This document shows positions 38,792 to 49,402 of a DNA stretch of 64,000 nucleotides, in pieces; the first letter of the stretch is position 1, and every line of letters begins with the position of its first letter. Origin of the DNA: Moesziomyces globuligerus (lineage: Eukaryota; Basidiomycota; Ustilaginomycetes; Ustilaginales; Ustilaginaceae). A model generated the notes under the pieces. It was not told the DNA's origin and searched no databases. It saw nothing but the letters and a program-made list of their open reading frames with translations. Where the stretch lies: NCBI GenBank assembly GCA_030849465.1, contig JARVLF010000016.1:868001-932000 (forward strand), written 5' to 3'. The position numbers and the translations under genes were made by a program.

Positions 38792-41338
38792 ATGAGTCCG
38801 ACGCTGCGCAAGCCGGAGCCTCCGAGCCAGGAGGTTCTGCTGCGCTGGTTCCAGACCCAGGCGCGGTTGCTCGCCGACGAGCGGCGCGAAGAGCAGGCGC
38901 AGTCCAAGCTGCTCCTCTCCAAAACTGCTCCCAAAGTCCTCGAGAAGCATGGCCTCGCCCTCCTTGGCCTCGGAGTTGCCTCCATACGCATTGGTGTCGG
39001 CGCAAAGCTGCTCGTGGAGCTCGAAAGGCCCTCGGCGCACCACTCATCGCCTTCCTTCCCACCGCATACTTTCCGCTCGGGCGATCTGGCTGCCGTGCTC
39101 GACAACAGCGCCGAGCCGCAGGCGACCACCGACAGCGGCGTCGTCGAGGGCGTCGTGTACCGAGTGACCGAGACTCGCATCACGCTCGCCATCAGCGACC
39201 GGAAGAGGACGCCCAAGCCCAAGCCCGAAGCGGAGGGAGGCCAGAACAAGCGCGATGCACGCACGGGGGACAAGAACAAGGCGTCCGGAAGCGAGCTCGA
39301 TCTGCCCGAGCGCATCCGAATCGTCAAGGTGGCCAACGAGACTACATTCGACCGCATGGAAGTGACGCTCGATAAGCTCGCCAGGGCGCTCGGTGTCACT
39401 CTCGGATCTGCTTCGGGCGGCGACGGCGACTCTTCGGCCGAGGAGACTGACCCCAAAGAAGCAGCATCTTCGGGCAATGCAACTGCACTGACTAGGGCCC
39501 TGTTCGGGCTCACGCCTCCCACCTGGAAGCAGTGCAAGCTACCGCTAGCGCCCTTCAATGCAAATCTCAACGAGACGCAGCTCGGCGCCATTCGATATGC
39601 GCTGTCTGCAGACCACTTTTCGCTCATCCACGGCCCGCCAGGCACGGGCAAGACGACGGCAATCGTCGAGCTGATCATGCAGATCGTTGCGTCGAATCTC
39701 GGCGCGGCCGAAGACGCTGCGCCCGCTCGGGTGCTGGTGTGCGGTGCGTCGAACCTGGCGGTGGACAATATCCTGGAGCGTCTCGTGGGGGCGCCTGCGC
39801 ATCGCGAGGTGTTCAAGAAGAAGGGTGTCGGCGTCACGCGCCTCGGCCACCCCGCACGCGTCGTGGCGAGTCTTCAAGGTGCCACGCTCGACGCACAGTG
39901 CACACAATCCGCCGAGGCGCAGCTGGTAAAGGACATCAGCAAGGAGATCGAGCAGATCATGGCCGAGCTCAAGCCCACGGCGGCGCCCGCGGGGAACAAG
40001 TCGACCAAGGGAAAGCCAAAGGTGCGCGGGTCCGACCGGAAGAAGCGCTGGGAAGAGGTGCGCGAGCTGAGGAAGGAGTATAGAAGGCGGGATAGGCAGG
40101 TGACCAGCAGCGTTCTCGACCGCGCACAGATCGTGCTCGCTACCTGCCACGGTGCTGGCGGCAGGCAGCTGGCCAACCGCCACTTTGACTGGATCATCAT
40201 CGACGAGGCGTGCCAGGCGCTCGAAGTCGCCTGTTGGACACCGATTCTGAAGGCTAGAGAGGGCGCTAGGCTGGTCCTGGCAGGCGACCACTTGCAGCTC
40301 CCGCCCACAGTCAAGTCGACCGTGCGCCCGACGCGTCAGTCCAAGCCAAAGTCTGGAGGCAAGAAGCAGGCGAATGGTACCGCTGCATCTAAGACGGAAA
40401 CCAGCTCAGCTGCCGATGCATCCGCATCCGCATCCGCATCCGCATACGCCGGGTCTGAATCTGCGGCAAAAGATGGTGCAGAGGGCGAGGAGGGCGGCGA
40501 AGAGGAAGTGGAGCTCGCCGAGAAGTTCGCCGCTGCATCGATGGACGATGTGCGGCCGACACGGTTGCGGCCGCCACGATCGTTGGAGACCACGCTCTTC
40601 TCGCGTCTGCTCGGCCTGTACGGGAGCGGGATCAAGTCGCTGCTCTCGATCCAGTACCGGATGAACACCGACATCATGGCGTTCCCCAATTCCGAGCTGT
40701 ACGAGAGCAAGCTCGAAGCGCATGCTTCGTGTGCAGCCGTTTCGCTCTCGGACCTCTCCAACGTGCAACTCTGCTCGTCCGAGCCGGACGAAGACGAGGA
40801 AGAGCTGCTGGCGCCCGTGGTCATTTACGATACGTCCGGGTGCGAGCTGTACGAGGCGACGCCTTCGGCCGACGAGGGGCTGCTGCTGGCCGACTCGAAG
40901 TCGAACACGCACGAGGCGGAGCTGGTGGTGCGGCATCTGGAGGAGCTCTTTGCGCGCGGCGTGGCCGCGTCTCAGGTGACGGTGCTCACGCCGTACGCAG
41001 CGCAGGTGGCTCTGCTCCACGCCCGCATCCGCTCCCATGACTTTGGCGGCGTCAACGCCGACGAGATCGAACTCGGCACTATCGACTCGATGCAGGGGCG
41101 CGAGAAGGACGTCGTCGTCGTCAGTCTGGTCCGCAGCAATGCCGATCGCCAGGTCGGCTTCCTCGCCCAGAAGAAGCGCCTCAACGTCGCCATCACTCGC
41201 GCCAAACGGCAGCTCGTGCTCGTCGCAGATGCAGAGTGCATCGCCTCGGCCACCGATTTGCCCGATGACTTTCTCCCGCACTACATGGCCTGGCTCGATG
41301 CACATGCCGTCGTACATCCCGTCGCTGCAACACTCTGA
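38792..41338 (+). CDS. SF1B DNA/RNA helicase of the Hcs1/IGHMBP2 (SMUBP2) family
   Basis: One exon of 848 codons from ATG 38792 (MSPTLRKPEPPSQEVLLRW). Upf1-like helicase motifs are complete: Walker A GPPGTGKT (~281-288), CGASNLAVDN, motif II IIIDEACQALE (~469-479), GDHLQLPPTVKS, SIQYRMNTDIMAFPN, VLTPYAAQVALL, SMQGREKDVVVVS and NVAITRAKRQLVLVAD. The N-terminal beta-barrel and stalk helices precede them. There is no R3H or AN1 domain after the core, which matches fungal Hcs1 (DNA polymerase alpha-associated helicase A) rather than animal IGHMBP2. A ~75-residue low-complexity insertion sits between motifs III and IV. The family unwinds duplexes 5'->3' in the nucleus or cytosol. It is convergent with ELP1, with 86 bp between stop codons. 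Confidence 0.92.
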   Translation: MSPTLRKPEPPSQEVLLRWFQTQARLLADERREEQAQSKLLLSKTAPKVLEKHGLALLGLGVASIRIGVGAKLLVELERPSAHHSSPSFPPHTFRSGDLAAVLDNSAEPQATTDSGVVEGVVYRVTETRITLAISDRKRTPKPKPEAEGGQNKRDARTGDKNKASGSELDLPERIRIVKVANETTFDRMEVTLDKLARALGVTLGSASGGDGDSSAEETDPKEAASSGNATALTRALFGLTPPTWKQCKLPLAPFNANLNETQLGAIRYALSADHFSLIHGPPGTGKTTAIVELIMQIVASNLGAAEDAAPARVLVCGASNLAVDNILERLVGAPAHREVFKKKGVGVTRLGHPARVVASLQGATLDAQCTQSAEAQLVKDISKEIEQIMAELKPTAAPAGNKSTKGKPKVRGSDRKKRWEEVRELRKEYRRRDRQVTSSVLDRAQIVLATCHGAGGRQLANRHFDWIIIDEACQALEVACWTPILKAREGARLVLAGDHLQLPPTVKSTVRPTRQSKPKSGGKKQANGTAASKTETSSAADASASASASAYAGSESAAKDGAEGEEGGEEEVELAEKFAAASMDDVRPTRLRPPRSLETTLFSRLLGLYGSGIKSLLSIQYRMNTDIMAFPNSELYESKLEAHASCAAVSLSDLSNVQLCSSEPDEDEEELLAPVVIYDTSGCELYEATPSADEGLLLADSKSNTHEAELVVRHLEELFARGVAASQVTVLTPYAAQVALLHARIRSHDFGGVNADEIELGTIDSMQGREKDVVVVSLVRSNADRQVGFLAQKKRLNVAITRAKRQLVLVADAECIASATDLPDDFLPHYMAWLDAHAVVHPVAATL
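40413..40442 (+). repeat. Hexanucleotide coding microsatellite in the helicase
   Basis: A catccg unit is repeated about five times, encoding an Ala-Ser run inside the insertion between helicase motifs III and IV. Confidence 0.85.
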
Positions 41339-41424
41339 CTTTTCACACTGCAATGCCGTTGACAAAAGATGAAAGATCGCCCAGCGTCCGATTGCGCAGC
41401 GACTGGAAAAAAAGGGAGGATGGT

Positions 41425-44400
41425 CTAGGGCTTGGAGGGATCCAGGAGGGAGGGCCGCCACTTTGAGTCTGCGACTTCGAGTTTGGGACGCGGGATGCGG
41501 CGGTTTGCGATTGTGCGGAAGGTCATTGCGGTGAGGGTTGGGTTGGTGGCTGCCTGGCCCGAGAGGAGGTCCTGTTCGAAGCGAACGAGTTGATCGAAGC
41601 GATCGTCGTCGTCCTGTTGGCTGTGACTCCAGAGCGTGTCGACGGCTTGCTGAGCGTGACGCTCAAAGGCATCGAGAGCCTGGACGACGTCGTTGGCTCG
41701 GCTCCTGACCTGGCTCGACGCGGCGCACAGCAGATGCGGAAGGAGACGAGCGGCGTCATTCTGTGCAGTAGCCAGTCGCTCCTTGATGAGCTTCTGCACC
41801 GAGGTGTAGAGGTAGTCTTCCTCGAACACGGTGCCCTTCTTGCCACCGGCCTTTTGGCGTTCGGCCTTCTTGCGCAGCTTGGCCTCCTTCTTCTTGCTAC
41901 CGGAGCGGGTGCTGAAGGTTGCGAGCGAGGACTGCGACACGACCGAGGCGGCGCGCGTGTAGCGCGTGAACTGCGTCATCTGCGTCGAGGTATCGGACAT
42001 GATGTCCAGGTTGTCCAGCGCCGGATCGTTCTCGGCCTCGTAGAGGGCTCCGTCCGGATGGGCGGCGCGCTTTTCGCGCAATTCGCGAATGCGTGCGAGC
42101 TGCTTCTCCAACTGACTCTCCATCTCGTCCACATCGTCCATCAGCGTCGTGGCAGCCTCGAGCAGCATCGGATGCAGCGTCACCTCAACCAGATCCGGTC
42201 GCCCATACGTCGTGAGCACCCTGCGCGCTTCGGCGAACTCGTTGCCGCGACACAGTAGCGCCACAGCTTGCTCCACATCGCGCACGTAGTCCAGACACAA
42301 GCGCGCAGCGTCCCCGAACTTGCGACCTGTCTCGAGCTCGGCGACAAAGCCCTTGGCCATGCCGACAATTTCGGGCGCGGGGAGCTTTTCGACAAACGCT
42401 AGCCGCATGGCCTCCTGCCAGTTGGCACTCTCCCGGTAGGCGCTGAGTGCCCTCTTGCCACGGCCAGCGAGTTGGAATGCTGCGCCGGCATCGTCGAGCT
42501 TCCTGCGCGTTATCAGGTACTCTCCGAACCGATCGTAGACATCGCGCAGGCGGCTGCCCTCGCCGGCAAGCAGCGCAATCGCCTCGTGGTACAGCTTGTG
42601 CTTGTCCACATACTCGAGCACCTCCTGATGGTGGTCCGGTCCAGCACGCACGAGCCAGGAGAGAGCCTTGGCGTGGCGAGCTAGGTGGTCGTCGATGCAA
42701 AACTTCTGGTACTCGGGCGGCGAGAGCGCACGGAGCTCCCGCAGGAACGGAAGGTATTCGCGCGGGTCTTTGCGCTTGGCATGCTGGGCGACCATGAGCG
42801 TGAGTGTGAAGTCGTACATACCGAGAGCAACATCGAAGAGCTTATCGGCATCGGCGAGGAAGATGATGTACTTGACGGCTTCTTCGGCCGTCTCGGCATC
42901 CTCGTCCTTGAGCCGCAGCAGCAGTGCCAGACCGGCCTCGTAGTCCGCCGGAACCTTGCGCACGTGCGTCGTGAGGATCGACTGGATGTACTTGCGTCCG
43001 TCCAGCGCCTCGAGCTCCACTCGAATCGCATCGCAGACCCTGTTCACTTTGCCTGCGCTCGCCTCACCCGCCGAAGACGCGGCTTCTGCAGAGGCTTGCG
43101 CGGTCAACGGCTTGTAGAGCGACTTGGTGACATCGTCGTCACGCAGGCCCGAGAGGAAGAGGTTGAGGTAGTCGACGTCGGCGACCTGCTGGACGAACGT
43201 GGACACGTTGGCCATGAACGCGCTCGGATCGTGGTCGTAGAGGATGTTGACGTCCAGACGGTGCGTGCGGCAGATGCGGAACGCGGCGCCGTAGCGTTTG
43301 GCGTCGATGTTGCGCCGCACGACCTCGAGCACCAGCGGACGCGGGTAGATCGTCTCGAGATTGCCGCGCGGCATCTGCAGGACGAGCGACATGGCCGATG
43401 GCACGGCCGTGACGATCCGACTGCCGCGCTCCACGCGCCGGCCAAGGTCGACTGCCTCCGACGCCGACACATGCGCCTCGTCCGTGTCACTCCATCGCAG
43501 GGATGTTAATGGCATAAATCTCGCCTCGTGCGCGGTATTGGTCCATACCAAGAAGCTTCCTACGAGCGTGAACGACGTCGCGTCCTTGGCCACCACCTGA
43601 CTTTCGGCCAGCAGTCGTCCATCGCTCGCAAGGCCGATGACCTTGCGCTGTCCATCACTTCCGGCCGCCAGGATGCGCACGTCGGCACAGAAGCGCTCGA
43701 GCTTCGTGAGGCGCTCCATCGCCGCACCGCGCACGCGCTGGATTGCGCCGTCACCTCCTTCGACATAGAAGCTCGGGGCCGCCGGCGAGGTGGGTACGAA
43801 AGGGTCTGCGACCAGGCGCTTCTTCCCGTGGCTATAGCTGTAGATTGCTTCATGCGCTGTGACGTCGAAAGTCCCCGCCACTTTCGCTTCTGCGAGGTCG
43901 ATGCATTCCACGACAGCGCCCTGTTCATGGGAGCTAAGCACAGCGACCGAGACCCTGCACGTCTCAGCCTCGGCAAGAGCCGGAGAGGCCCATCCAGCCA
44001 CGGCGATCTGCTGCGCATACGAGGCCGGATGCTGAGGCGCAGAGACCTGTGCCGTCGCGACCAGCCGCGGTTCGGAGATTGGCTTTCCGCCAACTTTGAC
44101 CATGCCGCCGAGCATTCCCCAGTCGAAGCGCCAGACCTGAACGAAGCCGTTCTGGAAGAGGACGGCCATGACACCCACAGCGTCCTGCGGCGACGTTCCA
44201 GGCATTTGCGACCAGGAGACGTGCGTGGGCACTGTGAGCGCTGCCGCCGCACTGGCCTTCACGTCAGCTCCGGCAGGAGGCAGCCTTAGGCTTAACGAAG
44301 CCATCGGCGGTGGAACATTCTGCAGGCGGAATGGTGTGAGCAACGAGGCGCTGCCGTCGGCGACTGCCACACACGCCACGTCGAGCGGCGGCCTTCCTGC

Positions 44401-45861
44401 AGAGGCGACCGTCTCGAGTGCAAATGCACGTTGCTCAACGTGGTCCGAATGCGCGACGAGCAACTGGAGCGGATCTTCGGGATGCCACTTCACCTGCTCG
44501 ACGCCTGTCGTTGACACGAGCTCTTGCTTGAGATACCAGTGGTAGTTGCCGGTCGTGTAGATCTGGACGACATCGCGCGGCGCGTCCTCCTGCTCGCCGA
44601 CTCGAGCCAGCCAGACTGCAAGCGCCGAGCCGTCGGCGTTCCAGGCGAGCTCGCGCACGGCGTGCGTGCGCGTCCAGGCGGCCTCCGTCTGAGCGTCGCC
44701 CCAGCCGAGCTGCAGGCCGTCGGGCTGCGAGGCGGCTTCTTCGCGTAGGCTGAATTCGCCGTGGCGCAGGCCGTTGCGCTCGAAGAACACCACGTCGTGG
44801 CGGCCCTTGCGGCCCTGCGACCACATCTGGCCCTCGACGTCCGAAGGGCCGAAGCGCTGCGTGCTGGCGATGAGGTTGCCGATCGGACGGAAAGCCAGCG
44901 CCTGCGAGATGCCCCGCACCGCTGCGTCCGACGTGGCCGACAGCGCGCCCGTGCGCGAGTAGACGCGGATGATCCTATGCCAACTCTTCTCTGTAGCTGC
45001 TGTAGATTGACGGGGCTCGAGCGAGCTGATGGCAAAGAACGCTCCATCGCCTCGCCAGCTGATGCGGGGGGCGCCGTCGTCGTCCGGAATCCTGGGCCCC
45101 CGAGTATCGGTCTTACTCTCCTTAGCAGCAGCCGCTGCCTGTGCAGCCGCTGCGGCTGCTGCTTTGCCTTCAGATCCGTGGAACTGGGTAGCTTTGCTTC
45201 CCCAGCCCACATCCACAGCTTCGTCCTCGCCGAACTCGTCGGTGCGCAGGCTGACTTCGGAGAGCACTTCGAAGTCTCTCGTCATGAGCAGCACCTTCTC
45301 GCCCTCTCTCCTTCCGGACGACGATGCAGTTTCGGCTGTCTCGGATGTGACGATGACGAGCAGCTCGTCATCGGGACTCCAGGCTGCTGCTGCGATGCCC
45401 TGTTCGATGGTCCCTACCACCTGCGGCTCCTGTGCCGGAACCTCCTCTCCGGCATCCTCGGTCGGGATCGGTAGCAACAGCAAATCACCTCCTGCAGCGA
45501 TAGTGCATAGCGCTGGTCGGTGCTGTACCTCCTGTCCACCATCAGAGAGATAGTGAAGGTTCACTACGTCCTTGGTTGTGCGTCCGCTTGTCGATGCGAC
45601 ACTGCCTGACGATCCTGGTAGGACCGGCAAGCGGCCTGGAAGAAGAAGCGAGCTGAATCGTGTAAGGCCTAAACCATCCGCGTCCGACCGTAGGAATGAT
45701 AGTGTCACGTCTGCTGCTCCAGACGAAGTGCGCGAGGTAGCGACGGCGTAGACCGAGCCATCGTCCAGATCGCTCGCAGTAGCCTCGATGCGCAGCGTCG
45801 ACTGCGCACCGTCCGACCACAGCCCGATAGCACGGTGTGATAGGATGGTCAGATTGCGCAT
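41425..45861 (-). CDS. ELP1: Elongator complex subunit Elp1 (Iki3)
   Basis: A single 1478-codon exon from ATG 45859-45861 (MRNLTILSHRAIGLWSDGAQ), the usual Elp1 N-terminus. Two WD40 propellers fill roughly the first 750 residues (LLVIVTSE, REGEKVLLMTRDFEVLSEVS, APRISWRGDGAFFAI, HPEDPLQLLVAH). The remainder is helical TPR-type (KYIQSILTTHVRKVPADYEA, EYLPFLRELRALSPPEYQKF, ILTRRKLDDAGAAF-like). Near the C-terminus lies a basic segment (GSKKKEAKLRKKAERQKAGG) that corresponds to the tRNA-binding region. Elp1 scaffolds the Elp123 complex that makes the 5-carboxymethyl modification of wobble uridine in tRNA. Size matches the family and there is no sign of damage. Confidence 0.95.
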   Translation of the reverse strand: MRNLTILSHRAIGLWSDGAQSTLRIEATASDLDDGSVYAVATSRTSSGAADVTLSFLRSDADGLGLTRFSSLLLPGRLPVLPGSSGSVASTSGRTTKDVVNLHYLSDGGQEVQHRPALCTIAAGGDLLLLPIPTEDAGEEVPAQEPQVVGTIEQGIAAAAWSPDDELLVIVTSETAETASSSGRREGEKVLLMTRDFEVLSEVSLRTDEFGEDEAVDVGWGSKATQFHGSEGKAAAAAAAQAAAAAKESKTDTRGPRIPDDDGAPRISWRGDGAFFAISSLEPRQSTAATEKSWHRIIRVYSRTGALSATSDAAVRGISQALAFRPIGNLIASTQRFGPSDVEGQMWSQGRKGRHDVVFFERNGLRHGEFSLREEAASQPDGLQLGWGDAQTEAAWTRTHAVRELAWNADGSALAVWLARVGEQEDAPRDVVQIYTTGNYHWYLKQELVSTTGVEQVKWHPEDPLQLLVAHSDHVEQRAFALETVASAGRPPLDVACVAVADGSASLLTPFRLQNVPPPMASLSLRLPPAGADVKASAAAALTVPTHVSWSQMPGTSPQDAVGVMAVLFQNGFVQVWRFDWGMLGGMVKVGGKPISEPRLVATAQVSAPQHPASYAQQIAVAGWASPALAEAETCRVSVAVLSSHEQGAVVECIDLAEAKVAGTFDVTAHEAIYSYSHGKKRLVADPFVPTSPAAPSFYVEGGDGAIQRVRGAAMERLTKLERFCADVRILAAGSDGQRKVIGLASDGRLLAESQVVAKDATSFTLVGSFLVWTNTAHEARFMPLTSLRWSDTDEAHVSASEAVDLGRRVERGSRIVTAVPSAMSLVLQMPRGNLETIYPRPLVLEVVRRNIDAKRYGAAFRICRTHRLDVNILYDHDPSAFMANVSTFVQQVADVDYLNLFLSGLRDDDVTKSLYKPLTAQASAEAASSAGEASAGKVNRVCDAIRVELEALDGRKYIQSILTTHVRKVPADYEAGLALLLRLKDEDAETAEEAVKYIIFLADADKLFDVALGMYDFTLTLMVAQHAKRKDPREYLPFLRELRALSPPEYQKFCIDDHLARHAKALSWLVRAGPDHHQEVLEYVDKHKLYHEAIALLAGEGSRLRDVYDRFGEYLITRRKLDDAGAAFQLAGRGKRALSAYRESANWQEAMRLAFVEKLPAPEIVGMAKGFVAELETGRKFGDAARLCLDYVRDVEQAVALLCRGNEFAEARRVLTTYGRPDLVEVTLHPMLLEAATTLMDDVDEMESQLEKQLARIRELREKRAAHPDGALYEAENDPALDNLDIMSDTSTQMTQFTRYTRAASVVSQSSLATFSTRSGSKKKEAKLRKKAERQKAGGKKGTVFEEDYLYTSVQKLIKERLATAQNDAARLLPHLLCAASSQVRSRANDVVQALDAFERHAQQAVDTLWSHSQQDDDDRFDQLVRFEQDLLSGQAATNPTLTAMTFRTIANRRIPRPKLEVADSKWRPSLLDPSKP

Positions 45862-46349
45862 GGTGACTTGAGACGCTCAGCTCCGGCGAGCGTTGTTGAG
45901 ATGGAAGAAGCGTAGTCGAGAGTGAGGACGAGCCAGCTCCGGATGCAGGCCTGAACGCCTTCAACTTTTTTTGCTTTCGCCGTGGAGGTCACCTTTCTTC
46001 TGGCCGCTGCTCCACACAGCTCAAAATTCTTCCTCGACTTAACAATTGAGAACCTGCCCCTCCCCCCCACCCTGCTCAAAGCACTTTACCCCGCCAACCC
46101 CAGCATCTCAATCAGGCTCGCAGCTGGTGCACGTCCCCGAGGACAATTGGGAACAATTAATTATATTAAAGGTAGCATAAAGGATAAAAAAGCGTGCGAG
46201 AGCAGCCTGACGTTTGACGGCACTGGCTCTGAGATGCTTGATAGAACAAAAGTACGACAAATGCGAGATGCGATAGAGAGGCATGGAGCGAAACAGAAGG
46301 CTCCATAGACGGACGGATAAGGGGACGGTGCGCTGAATGAGCGACCGGC
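45862..46349. other. ELP1 promoter / PKA gene 3' flank
   Basis: 488 bp between two minus-strand genes. It contains an AT-rich run (aattaattatattaaagg at about 46150) that could be part of the PKA 3' processing region or the ELP1 promoter. Confidence 0.4.
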
Positions 46350-48410
46350 TCAGAAATCTGGGAACAGGCCGCCGTGCGGGTCGGGGTAGCCACGGTCGGA
46401 TCCAAAGAGGCCAGGCAAGGCGCTGGACCTTGCTGGCTCATACTTGCTGAAGTTGGAGGTGTCGCCCGGTTCTCCCTGGAACGGCACGATGGGCGGAGGG
46501 ATCCTGCCCTCCTCGAGCGCCTTCCAGTCAACGCCGTAGAACCAGGGGTGCTTCTTGACATCCTCAGCGCCACCTCGCAGGTTGCCCAGACGGCGACTGC
46601 GATCCGCTGTCAAGAGGCTCGAGATGAGATCGCGCGAGACGGGATCCAGGTGGTCGGGGAACACAAACTTGCCCGCGAGAATCTTCTCGTAGATCAGAAT
46701 CGGGTTCGGGTCGTAGAACGGCGGGTAGCCCGCGAGCATCTCGAACAGCAAGACGCCGAGCGACCACCAATCGACCGCAGTGCCATGTCCGCTGCACTGG
46801 ATGATCTCGGGAGCCAGATATTCCGGCGTGCCACAGAGCGTCCAAGTGCGGTCTTCGACCTCCTTGGCGAAGCCAAAGTCGGTGATCTTGGTGTATCCGT
46901 TGGCGTCGATCAGAAGGTTTTCGGGCTTGAGATCACGGTAAGCCACGCGATGCTTATGGAGGTACTCTATGGCGAGGACGATGGTGGAGACGTAGAATCG
47001 AGCCACATCGGCGGAGAATTGCCTGGCCCTGCGCAGATACGAGAAAATCTCGCCGCCGATAACGTACTCCATGAGCATATAGCAGTTCTTGCTGTCCTGA
47101 AATGATGCGATCATGTTGACCAGGAAAGGATGATCAACCTTGGTGAGGATGCTGCGCTCGCTGTTGATGTGCGACACCTGCTTGAGCTTCACCACGTCGG
47201 CTTTGGCCAGCACCTTGAGTGCAAAGTAGGCGGAGCGATCTGATACGTCACGCTCCTTGAGCCGAACCAGCAGCACGCGCCCAAAGGTGCCTGTGCCGAG
47301 AGTGTCGATGACGTGAAAGTCGGATAGCGTGTAGTCACGACCCGAGGAGCGCTTGTCTCCAGTCTCGCTGTGAGCGGGCAAGGAGCACAAGCTCGGCAGC
47401 TTAGGCGAAGGGCCATCTGAGAGCAGAGCATGTAGCGAGGCGGGTGTGGTTGGTGGGGATGAGGCCTGACCCGACGGCGATGCGCTCGGGATAGACGAGA
47501 TAAGATTGTTAGAAGACGTAGATGGCGTGGAAGACGACGAGACCGACGACTGCGATGTTTCAGAAGCAGGCTGAGCCTCGGCCATGTGTACGTCGGCCAA
47601 GCTTGCGGTCCGTGGCGCAGGTGCGGGCATGCTTTCTGAGGGCGCCCGCTCAACGGCGATGCTAGGGATCGATTGTTGTGACGCAGAGGCACGGCTCGGC
47701 GAGTCCCTGGTGCGGTGATTGTGAGGGTGCATCTGTTGCCTTTGCTGGCGAAGCCTCAGTCTAGCACGTCTGACAGCGAGCTTGCCTTGGCGCGTAGCGG
47801 CGGGGAAGGCATCGAGGGGAGTCCAACCATCTTCATCCTGAAATCGGACGCCGTCTTGGAGCTCCATGGCCTGGCGGCCGTGGGCCTCGACATGCCAACC
47901 AGGCGATACGCCAGGCACGAGGTGCGCTTCGTCTGCCAACAAAGAAGGACGGCGGACGACGGCATCGAGCGCCTCCTGGGAGCGCCGACGTGGAGCGGCC
48001 TGACTCGACCTGCGTTCACCGTCGCCGTTGCGGCTCATCATGAGCGGTTGCATGGCGTTCGGGAGATCAAGCGAGCGCCTTGCGGTGGATGGCGGTGGCG
48101 AGTGAGTGGACGACGATGCTTGATGGGGCCTAGAAGAGTCTTGAGACATCTGTAGACCGCCAACGAAGGTCTGCAATCCCGGCACGAAACGCGCACGGGA
48201 AGTGCTAGGGAGCGCTCTTGGGCGGGTGGAGGTCGAGGCAGCAGGACATTGGCGATCGGCGTCTAGAGTGCTGAGGCGACGCTGCTTGCCAGTTGCAGCC
48301 TTGTCATGTGTCGAATGCGCAGACCCATTGCGGCCAGCTTCATGTATATCATCGTGAGACGACGAGACGCCGTCCTCGACGACGTCGTCGTAAGGCCTTT
48401 TCACGGTCAT
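46350..48410 (-). CDS. cAMP-dependent protein kinase catalytic subunit
   Basis: One exon of 686 codons from ATG 48408-48410 (MTVKRPYDDVVEDG). Residues 1-~350 are disordered and Ser/Pro-rich. The AGC kinase domain (~357-620) has LGTGTFGRV, ALKVLAK, YRDLKPENLLID, ITDFGFAKEV and the activation loop RTWTLCGTPEYLAPEII with the PDK1-site Thr. The C-tail ends in FPDF followed directly by the stop, the FxxF hydrophobic motif characteristic of PKA. In smut fungi PKA governs dimorphic switching and virulence; Ustilago maydis has two catalytic subunits (Adr1 and Uka1), and I cannot tell from this sequence which one this is. A basic RRxS-like site (QRRLST) occurs in the N-terminus. The gene has an unusually long upstream noncoding stretch. 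Confidence 0.92.
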   Translation of the reverse strand: MTVKRPYDDVVEDGVSSSHDDIHEAGRNGSAHSTHDKAATGKQRRLSTLDADRQCPAASTSTRPRALPSTSRARFVPGLQTFVGGLQMSQDSSRPHQASSSTHSPPPSTARRSLDLPNAMQPLMMSRNGDGERRSSQAAPRRRSQEALDAVVRRPSLLADEAHLVPGVSPGWHVEAHGRQAMELQDGVRFQDEDGWTPLDAFPAATRQGKLAVRRARLRLRQQRQQMHPHNHRTRDSPSRASASQQSIPSIAVERAPSESMPAPAPRTASLADVHMAEAQPASETSQSSVSSSSTPSTSSNNLISSIPSASPSGQASSPPTTPASLHALLSDGPSPKLPSLCSLPAHSETGDKRSSGRDYTLSDFHVIDTLGTGTFGRVLLVRLKERDVSDRSAYFALKVLAKADVVKLKQVSHINSERSILTKVDHPFLVNMIASFQDSKNCYMLMEYVIGGEIFSYLRRARQFSADVARFYVSTIVLAIEYLHKHRVAYRDLKPENLLIDANGYTKITDFGFAKEVEDRTWTLCGTPEYLAPEIIQCSGHGTAVDWWSLGVLLFEMLAGYPPFYDPNPILIYEKILAGKFVFPDHLDPVSRDLISSLLTADRSRRLGNLRGGAEDVKKHPWFYGVDWKALEEGRIPPPIVPFQGEPGDTSNFSKYEPARSSALPGLFGSDRGYPDPHGGLFPDF

Positions 48411-49370
48411 GGCCTGGTAAGGATCGGGCAGGCGAGATGGACGTGGTGAAGAGAGAGAAAGTCAAGGCAGGACCTAGGCGAGCTTTGAGGGTCTCGGACA
48501 GTCGTGCAGCTGTTTGTGAATGGTGTTCGCGCAGTACGGATGTCGAAAAGGGCGACTGCTTCTGACCTAGTGTGCTGCAAGTATGGTCGGTGGTGGGTCG
48601 CGGATGCGGAGCGGGTTGCGTTGGCGATGTCGGATTGGTTGAGAAGACGCAAGGGAAGGTGGAGGAGCGGTGAAAGAACCGAGCTGGGACAGAAAGCTGC
48701 GATCGTTATGCTACTGTATGCGGATTTGGCGAGCAGAGGCTGATGCGAACAAGCGTGGAAAAGCTGGCGCACTAGGGAGCGGGATGCATTGTGCGAGCTG
48801 CTTGCGTCGACTATAAGCTAGAGGGAAAGCCGCCAGATCGAGTTGGACGAGGCAGAGAAGGCGATGCGAGACGTTTGCAGCACTGTCTGTTGGAGGAGGA
48901 GAATGGATACGCAGAGGCGCCTGATAGCCGAGCAGGGAAGCGTGTGCGATGGATCAGAGGTGCTTGCGATGGCGCAAGGTGTAGAGGTGGACTAGCGTGT
49001 GCTAGGATCGGGGAGGAGCGCGGTGCAGGGTGATGGTGGAGACGGTAGGCTTGATGAAGCGACTGCGATGGTGCGTCATGGACACGGGAGACTAGGTGGG
49101 CGCAATGGTGCAGAAAGAAGCGGAACGCGCGCCGTGGTGATGGACCAGGGAGAGTGTGCGGAGGGGTTCGAGAAGCTGAATGAGGTCGATTCAGCTGCTT
49201 CTCTGCAAGGAGGCGTCCGGAAAGCCCAGTAGACAGAGCATGCGGTGGTGAGGTACTGTAGAGTGGGGGCAGACGCTAGCAGCGGCAGATACGTCAATCC
49301 GAGGTGAGCGGGGGGATCCAACGCTTCGAGAAGAGGGACTGCGTCAATGGCGGGACGCAAGCCAACAAAC

Positions 49371-49402
49371 AGGCGAGCAGGCAAGCAGGCGAGCAGGCGA
49401 GG
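49371..49402. repeat. 8-bp tandem repeat (caggcgag), four copies
   Basis: Four copies of an 8-mer, one with a single change (caggcaag), lie about 1 kb upstream of the PKA start codon. Confidence 0.85.
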
